DNA of 64,000 bases from OLB7 sp966250335 (GTDB lineage Bacteria; Bacteroidota; Ignavibacteria; OLB7): contig CBINGZ010000019.1 in the NCBI GenBank assembly GCA_966250335.1, positions 1 through 64,000 on the forward strand, given 5' to 3'. Each line of letters begins with the position of its first letter. The stretch's first letter is position 1. Under the pieces are notes generated by a model. That model saw only the letters and a list, made by a program, of their open reading frames with translations. It had not been told where the DNA came from and ran no database searches. A program made the translations under genes and the position numbers. Below, in pieces: positions 52,756 through 61,043 of the stretch.

Positions 52756-54474
52756 GTGGCCTACCGATTACTGCGCCGCGGCCTGATCGCCGCCGTGCCA
52801 ACGATCTGCCTTCTCTCCGTCGGCCCCGTGTCGGCACAGGATACGGAGCCTTCCGGCCCGGAGGTCGACTACTCGATCTCCAACGAATTCCGCTACGGTA
52901 TCGGTGAGCGATACGAAGGAGCGCTCCCCTACCGCAAGGAGTACCTGGAGAATCTCTTCAACACCAGAGTCTATGTGGGGGACTTTACGCTCGGGTTCCG
53001 CGCGCAGATCGACAAGCCCCGTGAGTACGGTCGCGATACGATCGGCATCAAGGAATACTTCCTGGAGTTCCGGCGCGACGGCCTTACGGCGCGCGGCGGC
53101 AACTTCTACAGCATGCTCGGGCGCGGTCTGGTCTTCAACACGTTCGAGAGCCGGCCGATCGGCTACGATGCCCCGACGGAGGGGGTGAAACTGTCGTACG
53201 AAATCCCGGAGCTCACCGTGACCGGCTTCGGCGGTCTGATGGACTACGCCGATATCCTGAGCACCACCCGGGTCGAGGAATACAGACTGCGGGCGATCTC
53301 CGGCGAGGTCCGTCCCGTACAGGGGCTGGGGGTCGGCAGCACCTATCTGGCGGCCAGCGGCCTGGCGCCGCGCGGCGGACCCGGCTTCCGCTTCCCGTTC
53401 GACGCCTATCTGCGCGAAGCCTATCTGAAGGGAACCTACGAGGGCTTTACCGGCTACCTGAACTACGCCGATAAACGGATGCAGCAGGATAGCGCCTCGC
53501 GCGCCGTGCCCGGCTCCACCGAGCATGGGAACGCCTGGTATGCCCTGCTCGGCTACAGCGGCGAGACCTTCGGGGTGACCGGGGAGTACAAGGATTACCG
53601 CTTCGATCTTACCACGCCCGATCGCCAGCAGTCGAGCGGCAGAGCCACCCGCGCGCTCCCGTTCCAGAACCCGCCGACCCTGGTGCCGGAATACGGTAAG
53701 ACCCTGCTCGATAGAAACCCGCACGCCGTCGACTTCAGCGACGAGGTCGGCATCCACCTGGAAGCGCTCGTCTACCCGACCGACGGGCTCGTGGTGACCG
53801 TTCTGGGAGCCGCCGCCAGCCGTCACAATGCCTGGGACCCCCTGTTCGTCTCGGGTGAAACGGAAATGGAGCGTGTCAACGAGCTCCCGAAGTCCTTTCC
53901 GGAGCTGAAGGATATTCGTTTCTCTCCGTACTGGGAGATCGCCACGCACGCGGAGTACGAGGTCGACGAGGAGATGTCGCTCGGGTTCGCGCTCCAGCGC
54001 CGCGACAACCGCGTCTACCGCGAAGGGGACGGCAACGGGATCGAAGGACACTCGGAAGACTACACGGCGACGACCGCCATGCTGGAGTCGGAGATGTCGC
54101 TCGGCGGAACCGACAACCTCCACGCCATCCTCGAACTGCAGGATGTCTTCGACTCCAAGAAGAAGACCAGCGGCATCGATTCGGCCGGGATCGCCCCCGA
54201 CGACGGCAGGTACAACAACGTCCTGCTGACCGTCGAGTTCTCCCGCTCCCCCTCCTGGTCCGTCTACGGACGCTTCGAGTGGACGACCACCGAGACCGAG
54301 CAGGGTGGGAAGAGAATCTGGCCGGTCATCGGCGGAACATATCGTATTGGGAGAACCCACACGCTCGGCCTTCAGTACGGCGCCGAGCGCGCCGGCGTGG
54401 TCTGCACCGGCGGCGTCTGCCGGCTGGTGAACTCGTTCGAAGGGTTCCGGCTCTCGCTGGTCAGCAATCTCTGA
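52756..54474 (+). CDS. DUF6029-like outer-membrane protein
   Basis: The start is taken as GTG at 52756, directly before a signal peptide (GLIAAVPTICLLSVGPVSAQ). The 572-residue protein has the family opening VDYSISNEFRYGIGERYEG, FTLGFRAQIDKPREYG, and RRDGLTARGGNFYSMLGRGLVFNTFESR. It has many short amphipathic strands and ends FRLSLVSNL, consistent with a large outer-membrane beta-barrel. DUF6029 proteins usually lie between a TlpA-like and an Omp28-like gene, as here. Their function is unknown. The gene probably shares a transcript with the downstream Omp28-like gene (110-base gap). Confidence 0.8.
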   Translation: MAYRLLRRGLIAAVPTICLLSVGPVSAQDTEPSGPEVDYSISNEFRYGIGERYEGALPYRKEYLENLFNTRVYVGDFTLGFRAQIDKPREYGRDTIGIKEYFLEFRRDGLTARGGNFYSMLGRGLVFNTFESRPIGYDAPTEGVKLSYEIPELTVTGFGGLMDYADILSTTRVEEYRLRAISGEVRPVQGLGVGSTYLAASGLAPRGGPGFRFPFDAYLREAYLKGTYEGFTGYLNYADKRMQQDSASRAVPGSTEHGNAWYALLGYSGETFGVTGEYKDYRFDLTTPDRQQSSGRATRALPFQNPPTLVPEYGKTLLDRNPHAVDFSDEVGIHLEALVYPTDGLVVTVLGAAASRHNAWDPLFVSGETEMERVNELPKSFPELKDIRFSPYWEIATHAEYEVDEEMSLGFALQRRDNRVYREGDGNGIEGHSEDYTATTAMLESEMSLGGTDNLHAILELQDVFDSKKKTSGIDSAGIAPDDGRYNNVLLTVEFSRSPSWSVYGRFEWTTTETEQGGKRIWPVIGGTYRIGRTHTLGLQYGAERAGVVCTGGVCRLVNSFEGFRLSLVSNL

Positions 54475-54584
54475 CGATCCTCCCGGGAGTTCCACGGGAT
54501 CTTCCCGGGATTCCTCCGCCGCGCCCGGCTCCGCCCGGTCGCTTCTATCGGGGCGCATTCACTCATATCAGGTATCGATACATC

Positions 54585-55655
54585 ATGAAAAGATCACTCT
54601 ACAGCGTTTACACCTTCATGGCGGGAGCCGCCCTGTCCCTTTCGGCGGGGACGCTGAGCGCGCAGGAGGGGACGTTTCCCCGCACCGCTCTGATCGAGGA
54701 GTTCACAAGCCTCACCTGCGGACCGTGCAAGCAGGTGACGCCGATCATCAACAGCGCCATCGCCAACGGCCAGGGGAAGGTCCTGTCGATCCGCTATCAT
54801 GTGAACCTGCCGCTGCCGTACGATCACTGGTACGACGCGAACCCGTCGCAGATCAACTCGCGCCGCGACTATTACCAGTTCGCCAACCCCCCGGAGTTCG
54901 AGGTGGACGGCAAGTTCGTTCAGGAGAAGGAGGCGATCACTCCGGAGGCCGACGACCGCAGGGCGTTGACCTCTCCGATCAAGATCGATGTGACGCAGAC
55001 CCGCGCGGGAGATCAGTTCACCGTCAACGTTGAGGTAACGGCCGACAACAACGGGCTCGACGGCGACGACTACAAGCTGCGCGTGGCGCTCGTGGAGAAG
55101 TATGTCGAGGATGAGTCCGCCACCAGCCGCCCCGGTTCGAACGGGGAGACGGAGTTCTGGGACATCTTCCGCTCGATGCTCCCGAACGCCGAGGGGGAGG
55201 CGATCAAGCTGAATCCCGGACAGAAGAAGACCTTCACTTACAACTACACGCTCGGCCCGGGATGGCAGGCTCAGGAGATGTACGCCATTGCGTTCGTTCA
55301 GAACGATTTCACGAGCGAACCCTACACCGTGGTCCAGGCGGCCGCCTCCAATCTGGTGGCGAGCGCCGTGGATGATATCGCCGCCGCTGCAGCAGGATAT
55401 TCCCTGACCGCCGTCACGCCGAACCCGGCGCGGTCGGAGATGGTCGTGGAGTATTCGGTGGGGGCCCGTCAGGAGGTGTCGATCGAGGTCGTCGATGCCG
55501 TCGGTCGCACGGTCATGTCGCGTTCGGAGGGAACTCGCGAGGAGGGATCGTATCGCGCACCGATCGACGTCTCCGCGCTTGCTCCCGGCTCGTACACCTG
55601 CGTCGTCAGGGCCGGCGACTATACCCCTTCCCGTCAGTTGATCATAGTCCGATAG
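54585..55655 (+). CDS. Omp28-like thioredoxin-fold protein with T9SS sorting domain
   Basis: The 356-residue protein starts at the ATG at 54585 with a signal peptide (SVYTFMAGAALSLSAGTLSAQ). The thioredoxin-like domain has TALIEEFTSLTCGPCKQV with CGPC at Cys45 and Cys48, as in Omp28-related outer-membrane proteins first described in Porphyromonas gingivalis. A beta sandwich follows (about residues 130-260). The C-terminal 80 residues (AVTPNPARSEMVVEYS, DAVGRTVMS, GSYTCVVRAGD, RQLIIVR) are a T9SS sorting domain, so a redox-active domain is carried to the cell surface. A hairpin follows the gene. Confidence 0.85.
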   Translation: MKRSLYSVYTFMAGAALSLSAGTLSAQEGTFPRTALIEEFTSLTCGPCKQVTPIINSAIANGQGKVLSIRYHVNLPLPYDHWYDANPSQINSRRDYYQFANPPEFEVDGKFVQEKEAITPEADDRRALTSPIKIDVTQTRAGDQFTVNVEVTADNNGLDGDDYKLRVALVEKYVEDESATSRPGSNGETEFWDIFRSMLPNAEGEAIKLNPGQKKTFTYNYTLGPGWQAQEMYAIAFVQNDFTSEPYTVVQAAASNLVASAVDDIAAAAAGYSLTAVTPNPARSEMVVEYSVGARQEVSIEVVDAVGRTVMSRSEGTREEGSYRAPIDVSALAPGSYTCVVRAGDYTPSRQLIIVR

Positions 55656-55679
55656 AATCGTCCAGGAGCCGAATACGAC

Positions 55680-55710
55680 AGGGGCCGGTACGCTGTGCGT
55701 GCCGGCCCCT
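55680..55710 (+). terminator. Hairpin after the Omp28-like gene
   Basis: A 14-bp stem with one wobble (AGGGGCCGGTACGC with GCGTGCCGGCCCCT) and a 3-base loop, 24 bases after the stop, followed by CTCTCTG rather than T residues. Confidence 0.65.
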
Positions 55711-55794
55711 CTCTGCTGGCAGGCTCTCTATCGTATTCGATAAGCAAAAGATCCCGGTTGTCCGAGTGCCTCGCCGTTCCGACGGCTTCAGACG

Positions 55795-55962
55795 GCTCCC
55801 GAAGGGAGCACCGATCTGTAGCCCGATGCGATGTTCTATCTCTTGAAGCGCCGAAGGCGCGTACCATTTTTCTTTTCCGCAGAAAGGAAAAATGGTACGC
55901 GCCTTCGGCGCTGAAGATTATGGGGGAATGCCGGTGCTACAAACGGTTCGCCCCTTCGGGGC
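55795..55962. repeat. REPIN-like inverted palindromic element
   Basis: The centre is an inverted repeat with perfect 26-base arms (55847-55872 and 55887-55912) around a short spacer. Each arm starts with the small hairpin GCGCCGAAGGCGC. Outside the arms lie GCTCCCGAAGGGAGC (55795-55809) on the left and, in opposite sense, GCCCCTTCGGGGC (55950-55962) on the right. TGTAGC occurs between the two hairpins of each half in matching orientation. The whole is thus two related half-units facing each other. It fills most of the gap between the convergent Omp28-like and nth genes (55656-55976). It resembles REPINs mobilised by RAYT transposases; no RAYT gene is in the window. Confidence 0.75.
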
Positions 55963-55976
55963 TGGAAGAGGGGCGA

Positions 55977-56648
55977 TCATCCCTCCTTGCGCCATCCTAT
56001 CCCTGCCGAGGGGCAGAGTTCGGCGACGGGGCATATATCGCATTTAGGTCGTCTGGCGATGCAGACGGCACGGCCGTGTTCGGCCAGAAGGTGGCTGAAC
56101 CTGACCCACTTCTCCTGCGGCAGCACCTCCATGAGCTGCGATTCGATCTTCACCGGATCGTCCGAATCGACAAGGCCGAGCAGATTGGCGATCCTTTTCA
56201 CATGGGTGTCGACCACCATCCCCGGCGTGCTGAAGCAATGCCCCAGCACCACGTTCGCCGTCTTCCGTCCCACGCCGGGGAGCGTCAGCAGCTCTTCCAT
56301 CGTCCCCGGCACCTCTCCGCCGAAACGCTCCAGCAGGGCGGCGGATGCCCCCTTGATCGACCTGGCCTTGTTCCTGTAGTAGCCGGTGGAGAAGATCGCC
56401 CGCTCGATATCCTCCATCGGCGCCTCCAGGAACGCCTGCGGCGTGGGATAGGCGGCGAAGAGGGCGGGGGTGACGGTGTTCACCCGCGCGTCGGTGCATT
56501 GCGCCGACAGGATCGTGGCGACCATAAGCTGGAAGGGGGATTCGTAGGTGAGCGCGATCTCCGAATCGGGATAGCTCTTCTCCAGGATCGCGTTGATACG
56601 CTTCCCCCGTTCCCTCCGTTCGCTGTTCGTTTCCCTGATGCGGGACAT
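55977..56648 (-). CDS. nth: Endonuclease III
   Basis: The 223-residue DNA glycosylase/AP lyase removes oxidised pyrimidines in base-excision repair. The helix-hairpin-helix LPGVGRKTANVVL holds the catalytic Lys, VVDTHV holds the catalytic Asp, and CIARRPKCDICPVAELC gives the C-x6-C-x2-C-x5-C ligands of the 4Fe-4S cluster. QCTDARVN near residue 50 is also conserved. Length is normal (E. coli 211). It lies 9 bases downstream of the aldehyde dehydrogenase on the same strand, so the two form an operon. Confidence 0.96.
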   Translation of the reverse strand: MSRIRETNSERRERGKRINAILEKSYPDSEIALTYESPFQLMVATILSAQCTDARVNTVTPALFAAYPTPQAFLEAPMEDIERAIFSTGYYRNKARSIKGASAALLERFGGEVPGTMEELLTLPGVGRKTANVVLGHCFSTPGMVVDTHVKRIANLLGLVDSDDPVKIESQLMEVLPQEKWVRFSHLLAEHGRAVCIARRPKCDICPVAELCPSAGIGWRKEG

Positions 56649-56657
56649 AGGCCTCGT

Positions 56658-58142
56658 CTAATAGTTGTCGATCTGGGCGCGCTGGAGCGAGCCGCTGTAG
56701 TCGATGTAGACGGTCTTCCACTCGGTGAATATATCGTACACGGTCCATCCTCCCTCACGATGTCCGTTCCCCGTCCCTTTCACCCCGCCGAACGGCATAT
56801 GCGCCTCGGCCCCGATCGTCGGGACGTTGATGTAGGTGATCCCCGCCTCGATATCCCGGATCGCCCGGAACGCGTCGTTCACGTTGGCGGTGTAGAGGCT
56901 TGAGGAGAGCCCGTACGGGGTGTCGTTGAGGATCTCGATCGCGTCGGTCAGATCCTTCGCCTTCAGCACGGAGAGGACGGGACCGAAGATCTCTTCGCGA
57001 GCTATCCTCATGTTCCGCGTGACGTCGATGAAGATCGTGGGATGGAAGAAATTGCCGCGTCCCAGATCCCCTTCGTCGGCGCGGTCCCCTCCCAGAACGC
57101 AGACGGCCCCTTCCTCCTTGCCGATCCGCACATACTCCTGAATCCGCTTGAGCTGCTTGCTGTTGATCACCGGTCCCACATCGGTCCCCTCCTGGAGTCC
57201 AGGGCCCAGCTTCAGCTTGGAGGCGCGGGTGATCAGGCGGTTGATGAAATCATCGTAGATCGATTCATGCAGGATCAGTCTGCTCGTCGCCGTGCAGCGC
57301 TGTCCGGTGGTGCCGAACGCGCCCCAGACGACCCCGTCCAGCGCCAGCCCCATGTCGGCGTCCGGCATGACGATCTGCGCGTTCTTTCCCCCCCTCTCCC
57401 GCGACACCGTCGTGTTCATGGCCCCCCCCCGTGAGGCGATCTCGGTGCCGACCTGGGTCGACCCGGTGAAGCCGATCACCTTGATCAGCGGATGCTCCAC
57501 GATCGCCGCGCCGCACTCGGAGGAACCGTGAACCACGTTGAAGACCCCCGGCGGAATCCCAGCCTCCTCCAGCACCTCGGCCATCAGCACGCCGGAATGG
57601 GGGGCGTCCTCGGAGGGCTTGTAGACGATGGTGTTGCCGCAGGCGAGCGCGGGGAGGATCTTCCAGCTCGGCACGGCCATCGGGAAGTTCCAGGCAGTGA
57701 TGATGCCGCAGACGCCGACCGGCTGGCGGAACGAAAGATTGACCTTGTCGGGAAGCTCGCTCGGCGTATTATAACCGAAGAGACGTCGCGTCTCGGTGGC
57801 CGCGTAGTAGGCCGTGTCGATCGCCTCCTGCACGTCGCCGAGGGTCTCGAAGACCGGCTTTCCCATCTCGCGCGTCATGGCGCGGGCCAGCTCATCCTTG
57901 CGGCGGTTCAGGATATCCCCGGCCCTGCGCAGGATCTCTCCACGCTTCGGCGCGGGGACCAGTCGCCACGCGCGGAACGCATGAGCCGCCTCGCGCGCGG
58001 CCAGTTCGACGTCGGCCTCCGTGCTCTCCGGGAAGGTCCCGATCTGGTCGTCGCTGTTCGCCGGGTTGATGTTGTGGAACGTCCGCCCCAGATGAGAATC
58101 GACCCAGCGGCCGTTGATATAGTTCTTGAAATGCTCTGCCAT
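56658..58142 (-). CDS. NAD(P)-dependent aldehyde dehydrogenase
   Basis: The 494-residue enzyme has the ALDH hallmarks: GIITAWNFPMAVPSWK and YKPSEDAPHSG (cofactor binding), GFTGSTQVG, the catalytic Glu in SRERGGKNA (usual form LELGGKN, so the neighbouring residues differ), and catalytic Cys in GQRCTATSRL. EEIFGPVLSV and MPFGGVKGTGNGHREGG are in place. The end, DYSGSLQRAQIDNY, is shared by a branch related to aminoadipate-semialdehyde and other long-chain semialdehyde dehydrogenases, but the substrate cannot be fixed. It is first in an operon with nth and divergent from the GAF gene. Confidence 0.92.
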   Translation of the reverse strand: MAEHFKNYINGRWVDSHLGRTFHNINPANSDDQIGTFPESTEADVELAAREAAHAFRAWRLVPAPKRGEILRRAGDILNRRKDELARAMTREMGKPVFETLGDVQEAIDTAYYAATETRRLFGYNTPSELPDKVNLSFRQPVGVCGIITAWNFPMAVPSWKILPALACGNTIVYKPSEDAPHSGVLMAEVLEEAGIPPGVFNVVHGSSECGAAIVEHPLIKVIGFTGSTQVGTEIASRGGAMNTTVSRERGGKNAQIVMPDADMGLALDGVVWGAFGTTGQRCTATSRLILHESIYDDFINRLITRASKLKLGPGLQEGTDVGPVINSKQLKRIQEYVRIGKEEGAVCVLGGDRADEGDLGRGNFFHPTIFIDVTRNMRIAREEIFGPVLSVLKAKDLTDAIEILNDTPYGLSSSLYTANVNDAFRAIRDIEAGITYINVPTIGAEAHMPFGGVKGTGNGHREGGWTVYDIFTEWKTVYIDYSGSLQRAQIDNY

Positions 58143-58267
58143 TGCGCGTACCGGTTTTGAAGTGCGGGTATCGGTTGAATGTGTGATCGGAACGGCGCAA
58201 AATAGTGAATGAGCTTCAAGAGGAGGGTTTCAATTGATGGATTGGAAGAAGTGCCCCTGCCGGGACA

Positions 58268-58768
58268 ATGGAGATCAACATGAGTATCGAGGAACTTCGT
58301 ATAGAACTGGAGTCGGCGGAAGATATCGAGGGAGGATGGGATCGGCTGCTGGCCGCGCTCCTGGCCGCCTTCAACTGTACCACGGGAACGATTCATCTTC
58401 TCGATCGTGAGAAGAACGTGCTCGTCATCCGGGCCCATGCGGGGATGCCGGAGGCGCTGCTGCCGAAGGTCTCGACCATACCGATAGGGAAGGGGATGGC
58501 CGGCATCGCCGCCGAACGCCGCCAGGCGGTGCAGGTCTGCAATCTCCGGACCGACGCGTCCGGAACCGTGAAACCCTCGGCTCGCGAAGCGAACGTCGAG
58601 GGGGCCGTCGCCGCTCCGATGCTCTTCCGGGGAGAACTCTACGGGACCATCGGCCTGGCCAAGCCGTGCGAGTACGAGTTCACGCCGGAGGAGATCGATG
58701 CCCTGATGGAGGTCGGAGGGGCCGTCGGCTCCCGGCTTGCCGGCGCCGCGGCCGGATCGTTCATCTGA
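58268..58768 (+). CDS. GAF-domain protein
   Basis: The 166-residue protein is essentially one GAF domain: FNCTTGTIHLLDREKNVLVIRAHAG, IPIGKGMAGIAAERRQAVQVCNL, VAAPMLFRGELYGTIGLAKP and YEFTPEEIDALMEVG. No kinase, cyclase or DNA-binding domain is attached. The start is taken at the ATG at 58268; the ATG at 58280 fits equally. GAF-only proteins bind small ligands or act as redox or nucleotide sensors, or as free methionine-(R)-sulfoxide reductases. The three Cys of that reductase are not seen (only Cys in the FNC and QVCNL segments and KPC). The gene lies 7 bases before the DUF2459 gene, so they probably form a unit. Confidence 0.85.
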   Translation: MEINMSIEELRIELESAEDIEGGWDRLLAALLAAFNCTTGTIHLLDREKNVLVIRAHAGMPEALLPKVSTIPIGKGMAGIAAERRQAVQVCNLRTDASGTVKPSAREANVEGAVAAPMLFRGELYGTIGLAKPCEYEFTPEEIDALMEVGGAVGSRLAGAAAGSFI

Positions 58769-58775
58769 ACCTTCT

Positions 58776-59465
58776 ATGAACCATCGGAGTCCTCCCCCGA
58801 TATATCTGCTCCTTCGTCTCGCCGCGCTCCTCTGGCTTCTCATCTTCCCCGGGTGCGGAAGTCTCCTCCGGGCCGGTTACGGGGTGCCGCCGGAACGCGC
58901 TGAACGGCGGGTCTTCGTGGTCGGTCACGGCTGGCATACCGGGATCGTGGTCCGCAGGGAGGAGGTGCCGGCGGAGGCCCTTCCGGTGGTGGATGACTTC
59001 CGGGACTACGAGTATCTGGAGATAGGATGGGGGGATGAGGGCTTCTACACCGCCAGGGAGGTGACGGTGGAGCTGGCGATCTATGCGATGCTCACTCCCT
59101 CGCCGAGTGTGATGCATGTGGTGGGGTTCAACGGGTCGGTGGAGGGACGGTTTCCGGTCAGTGATATCGTGGTGGTAGGGATGAGCCTGGATCGGTTCAA
59201 CGGGTTGTGCGGGTATCTGGGGGAGGCGCTGGCGCGGGACGGCGAGGGGAAGGAGATCTATATCGCTCCGGGACTCTACGGGTACTCGCGGTTCTACAGG
59301 GCGAACGGGTCGTATTATTTCCCGGAGACGTGTAATGTCTGGACGGCCCGGGCGCTGGAGTCGGCGGGGGTTCCGATGGTGCCGTTGCTGGCGATTACGG
59401 CGGAGAGCCTGCTGGGGCAGGTGGGGGATGTCGGTTTGATTGTGCAGAGGAAGGAAGAGAAATAA
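58776..59465 (+). CDS. DUF2459 lipoprotein-like protein
   Basis: The 229-residue protein starts at the ATG at 58776. Its N-terminus (LLLRLAALLWLLIFPGCGS) suggests a lipobox. The body carries the DUF2459 motifs: VFVVGHGWHTGIVVRREEVP, YEYLEIGWGDEGFYTA, VSDIVVVGMSLDRFNGLCGYL, YFPETCNVWTARALESAGVP. This family is also called TIGR02117 (conserved near urease genes in some genomes). Catalytic-looking His and Cys residues are conserved in HGWHTG and ETCNVW, recalling papain-like or NlpC-like amidases, but no activity is known. The last few codons (RKEEK) and the stop fall in the first of three tandem 14-base repeats. Confidence 0.8.
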   Translation: MNHRSPPPIYLLLRLAALLWLLIFPGCGSLLRAGYGVPPERAERRVFVVGHGWHTGIVVRREEVPAEALPVVDDFRDYEYLEIGWGDEGFYTAREVTVELAIYAMLTPSPSVMHVVGFNGSVEGRFPVSDIVVVGMSLDRFNGLCGYLGEALARDGEGKEIYIAPGLYGYSRFYRANGSYYFPETCNVWTARALESAGVPMVPLLAITAESLLGQVGDVGLIVQRKEEK

Positions 59466-59495
59466 ACGAAGAGAAATAAACGAAGAGAAATAAAC
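59454..59495. repeat. Three tandem copies of a 14-base unit
   Basis: GAAGAGAAATAAAC occurs three times without a gap (59454-59467, 59468-59481, 59482-59495). The TAA in the first copy is the stop codon of the DUF2459 gene. The third copy runs into the palindrome that follows. Confidence 0.95.
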
Positions 59496-59580
59496 AGGGA
59501 GCCACAGAGGACACAGAGTTAAGAGAAGAGAGTCTCTCTTTCTTTCCTAACTCTGTGTTCTCTGTGACTCCCTGTTATTT
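59488..59580. repeat. Large imperfect palindrome with ACAGAG motifs
   Basis: Left arm 59488-59521 and right arm 59548-59580 are inverted copies of about 33 bases with only two or three differences, built on CCACAGAGGACACAGAG. A further GAGAG/CTCTC pairing closes the centre near 59531. It lies between convergent genes (ends at 59465 and 59599) and could end transcription in both directions. Dispersed ACAGAG palindromes of this kind occur in many environmental bacterial genomes and may be non-autonomous mobile elements. Confidence 0.85.
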
Positions 59581-59598
59581 TTCTCCCTCTTCTTCCTC

Positions 59599-60321
59599 CT
59601 ACCGAGCCGCCAGCATCAAAGGCTGCTGCTCTACCTCCACTTTCATCTCCACCGGCGCCGGCATCAGCATCAGCATCAGAGGCCGCGTCGGAAATATCGT
59701 GCAAAGATTCGCCAGCCAGTCCACACGCGGCGCCGACTCATACCCACGCTCACGGAAGAACCGGAAATGCGTGCTCCGAACACCCGGAATAATGATCTCC
59801 TCCAGCTTCGAGAAATCCCACTTCGGAAGGGCGCCGGCCGGCTTCATGCTGCGCGGGCTATAGTACAGGGTAGCTCCCTGCGCAATATCCATAGTCCCGA
59901 GCAGCGCAAAGTATGCGGCTTCCACCGACTCGTTCAGGGCTTTCTGACTGCGCGAGTCGCCGCGGGCGTGACGCGCCGGGTTCTCGTAAGCGGGGCGGTT
60001 GGGATCGCTCTTCAGCAGCGCGGAGAACTGGTACGGCTGCGTGACGACATCCTCATACGTATCGGGAAACGATGGGCTCTCAACTCTGTTCCGGATGACG
60101 CTGGCGACCGCCTTCTTCTCGATGGCGTTCTCGCCGCGCGCCTCGGCATACACCGTGCGGGCAACCTGCCCGAGATCGCTGTCGAGATTGATGCTCGACA
60201 TGATGATGGCGCGCTCCGATGTGGCGCCTGTCCGCTCAATATTCGAAAGATTCATCTCAGCCGCATTGGCCGTTACCAGTCCCGCCGAAAGGAACATGAG
60301 CGAAGCTGCCAGATAGTGCAT
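59599..60321 (-). CDS. SleB-type cell-wall hydrolase (Hydrolase_2)
   Basis: The 240-residue protein starts at the ATG at 60321 (MHYLAASLMFLSAGLVTANA, a signal peptide); an in-frame ATG 18 codons upstream would hide it. The Hydrolase_2 domain shows VARTVYAEARGENAIEKKAVASVIRNRVESPSFPDTYEDVVTQP (the catalytic Glu is in YAEARGE), YQFSAL and GATLYYSP. Members cleave peptidoglycan, best known from spore cortex lysis; here a vegetative envelope role is likely. The C-terminal 30 residues (RPLMLMLMPAPVEMKVEVEQQPLML) are low-complexity and partly encoded by a short run of CATCAG repeats. Confidence 0.85.
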   Translation of the reverse strand: MHYLAASLMFLSAGLVTANAAEMNLSNIERTGATSERAIIMSSINLDSDLGQVARTVYAEARGENAIEKKAVASVIRNRVESPSFPDTYEDVVTQPYQFSALLKSDPNRPAYENPARHARGDSRSQKALNESVEAAYFALLGTMDIAQGATLYYSPRSMKPAGALPKWDFSKLEEIIIPGVRSTHFRFFRERGYESAPRVDWLANLCTIFPTRPLMLMLMPAPVEMKVEVEQQPLMLAAR

Positions 60322-61043
60322 GGGAGAATAAGTTGAATGAATGAACGTTGAACGACGCACGGAAGACGTCGCCACATGAATTCGTGGTTAGCGTAAGACT
60401 GTTATGTCGCTCTGCGACACTCGTGATTCGTGGTCGTATGGGGCCGTCGCCGTGATCCCTCGCACTCTGATCCACTCCGCTCGCGGTCCGTCGGATTCGT
60501 CGTTCCTACAGTATCGTGATGAGACTCTGTAAGATCCTGCGAGCGGGGGCCCGCCGTTCTGATATCCAGTGGCTGGATATTGCTCTGGGTCGGTATCGGA
60601 AGCGGGCCGTGGAAGCGACCCGCTGGTATATGACTCGCTGAGTGGGGTGATAATTTTACCCGAAGTTCCCGCTGTTACGGTTCAGAACGTGCGTTTCAAT
60701 GTCCGACAAATTATTGCACGCATATCGTGTAGGGAGGTAATTGAGGTATTGTCGGATGGAAGATTAATTCTCATTCATAATTATCATCCAATGATGTATT
60801 AACGCAGGAAATAAGCGGTCGGGCAATCGGCGATTGTAACGGATGTTAGCTGAAAAGCCTTCAAACAGCGAAAGAAGAGGGGTGTTCCGTCTATGAAATG
60901 AGTTCCGGAAGTGATGTGTTCAGTTGTAAATTCCTCCGGATGGGAGCGCAATCTCCCGTTTGAGCGGTTCCAGAACGGTGGTTCGCGCCGTCGAGATCCG
61001 ATTCGTCGTTCGGTTACAACCTTGTCATTATCAGCACGATGCC
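60322..61043. other. Large intergenic region with composition shift
   Basis: These 722 bases separate divergent genes. From about 60640 to 60860 the sequence is much richer in A and T than the rest of the window. A 77-codon frame at 60569-60802 has no recognisable family, and no start signal is seen. There is no promoter with good spacing, tRNA or terminator that I can defend. It may be remnant or transferred DNA. Confidence 0.45.

Noticed and set aside
59454..59495. The three 14-base repeats as a CRISPR array
   Set aside because: The copies are directly adjacent with no spacers, and no cas genes are present.
60569..60802. A 77-codon plus-strand frame in the large gap
   Set aside because: No ribosome site, promoter, family resemblance or typical codon use.
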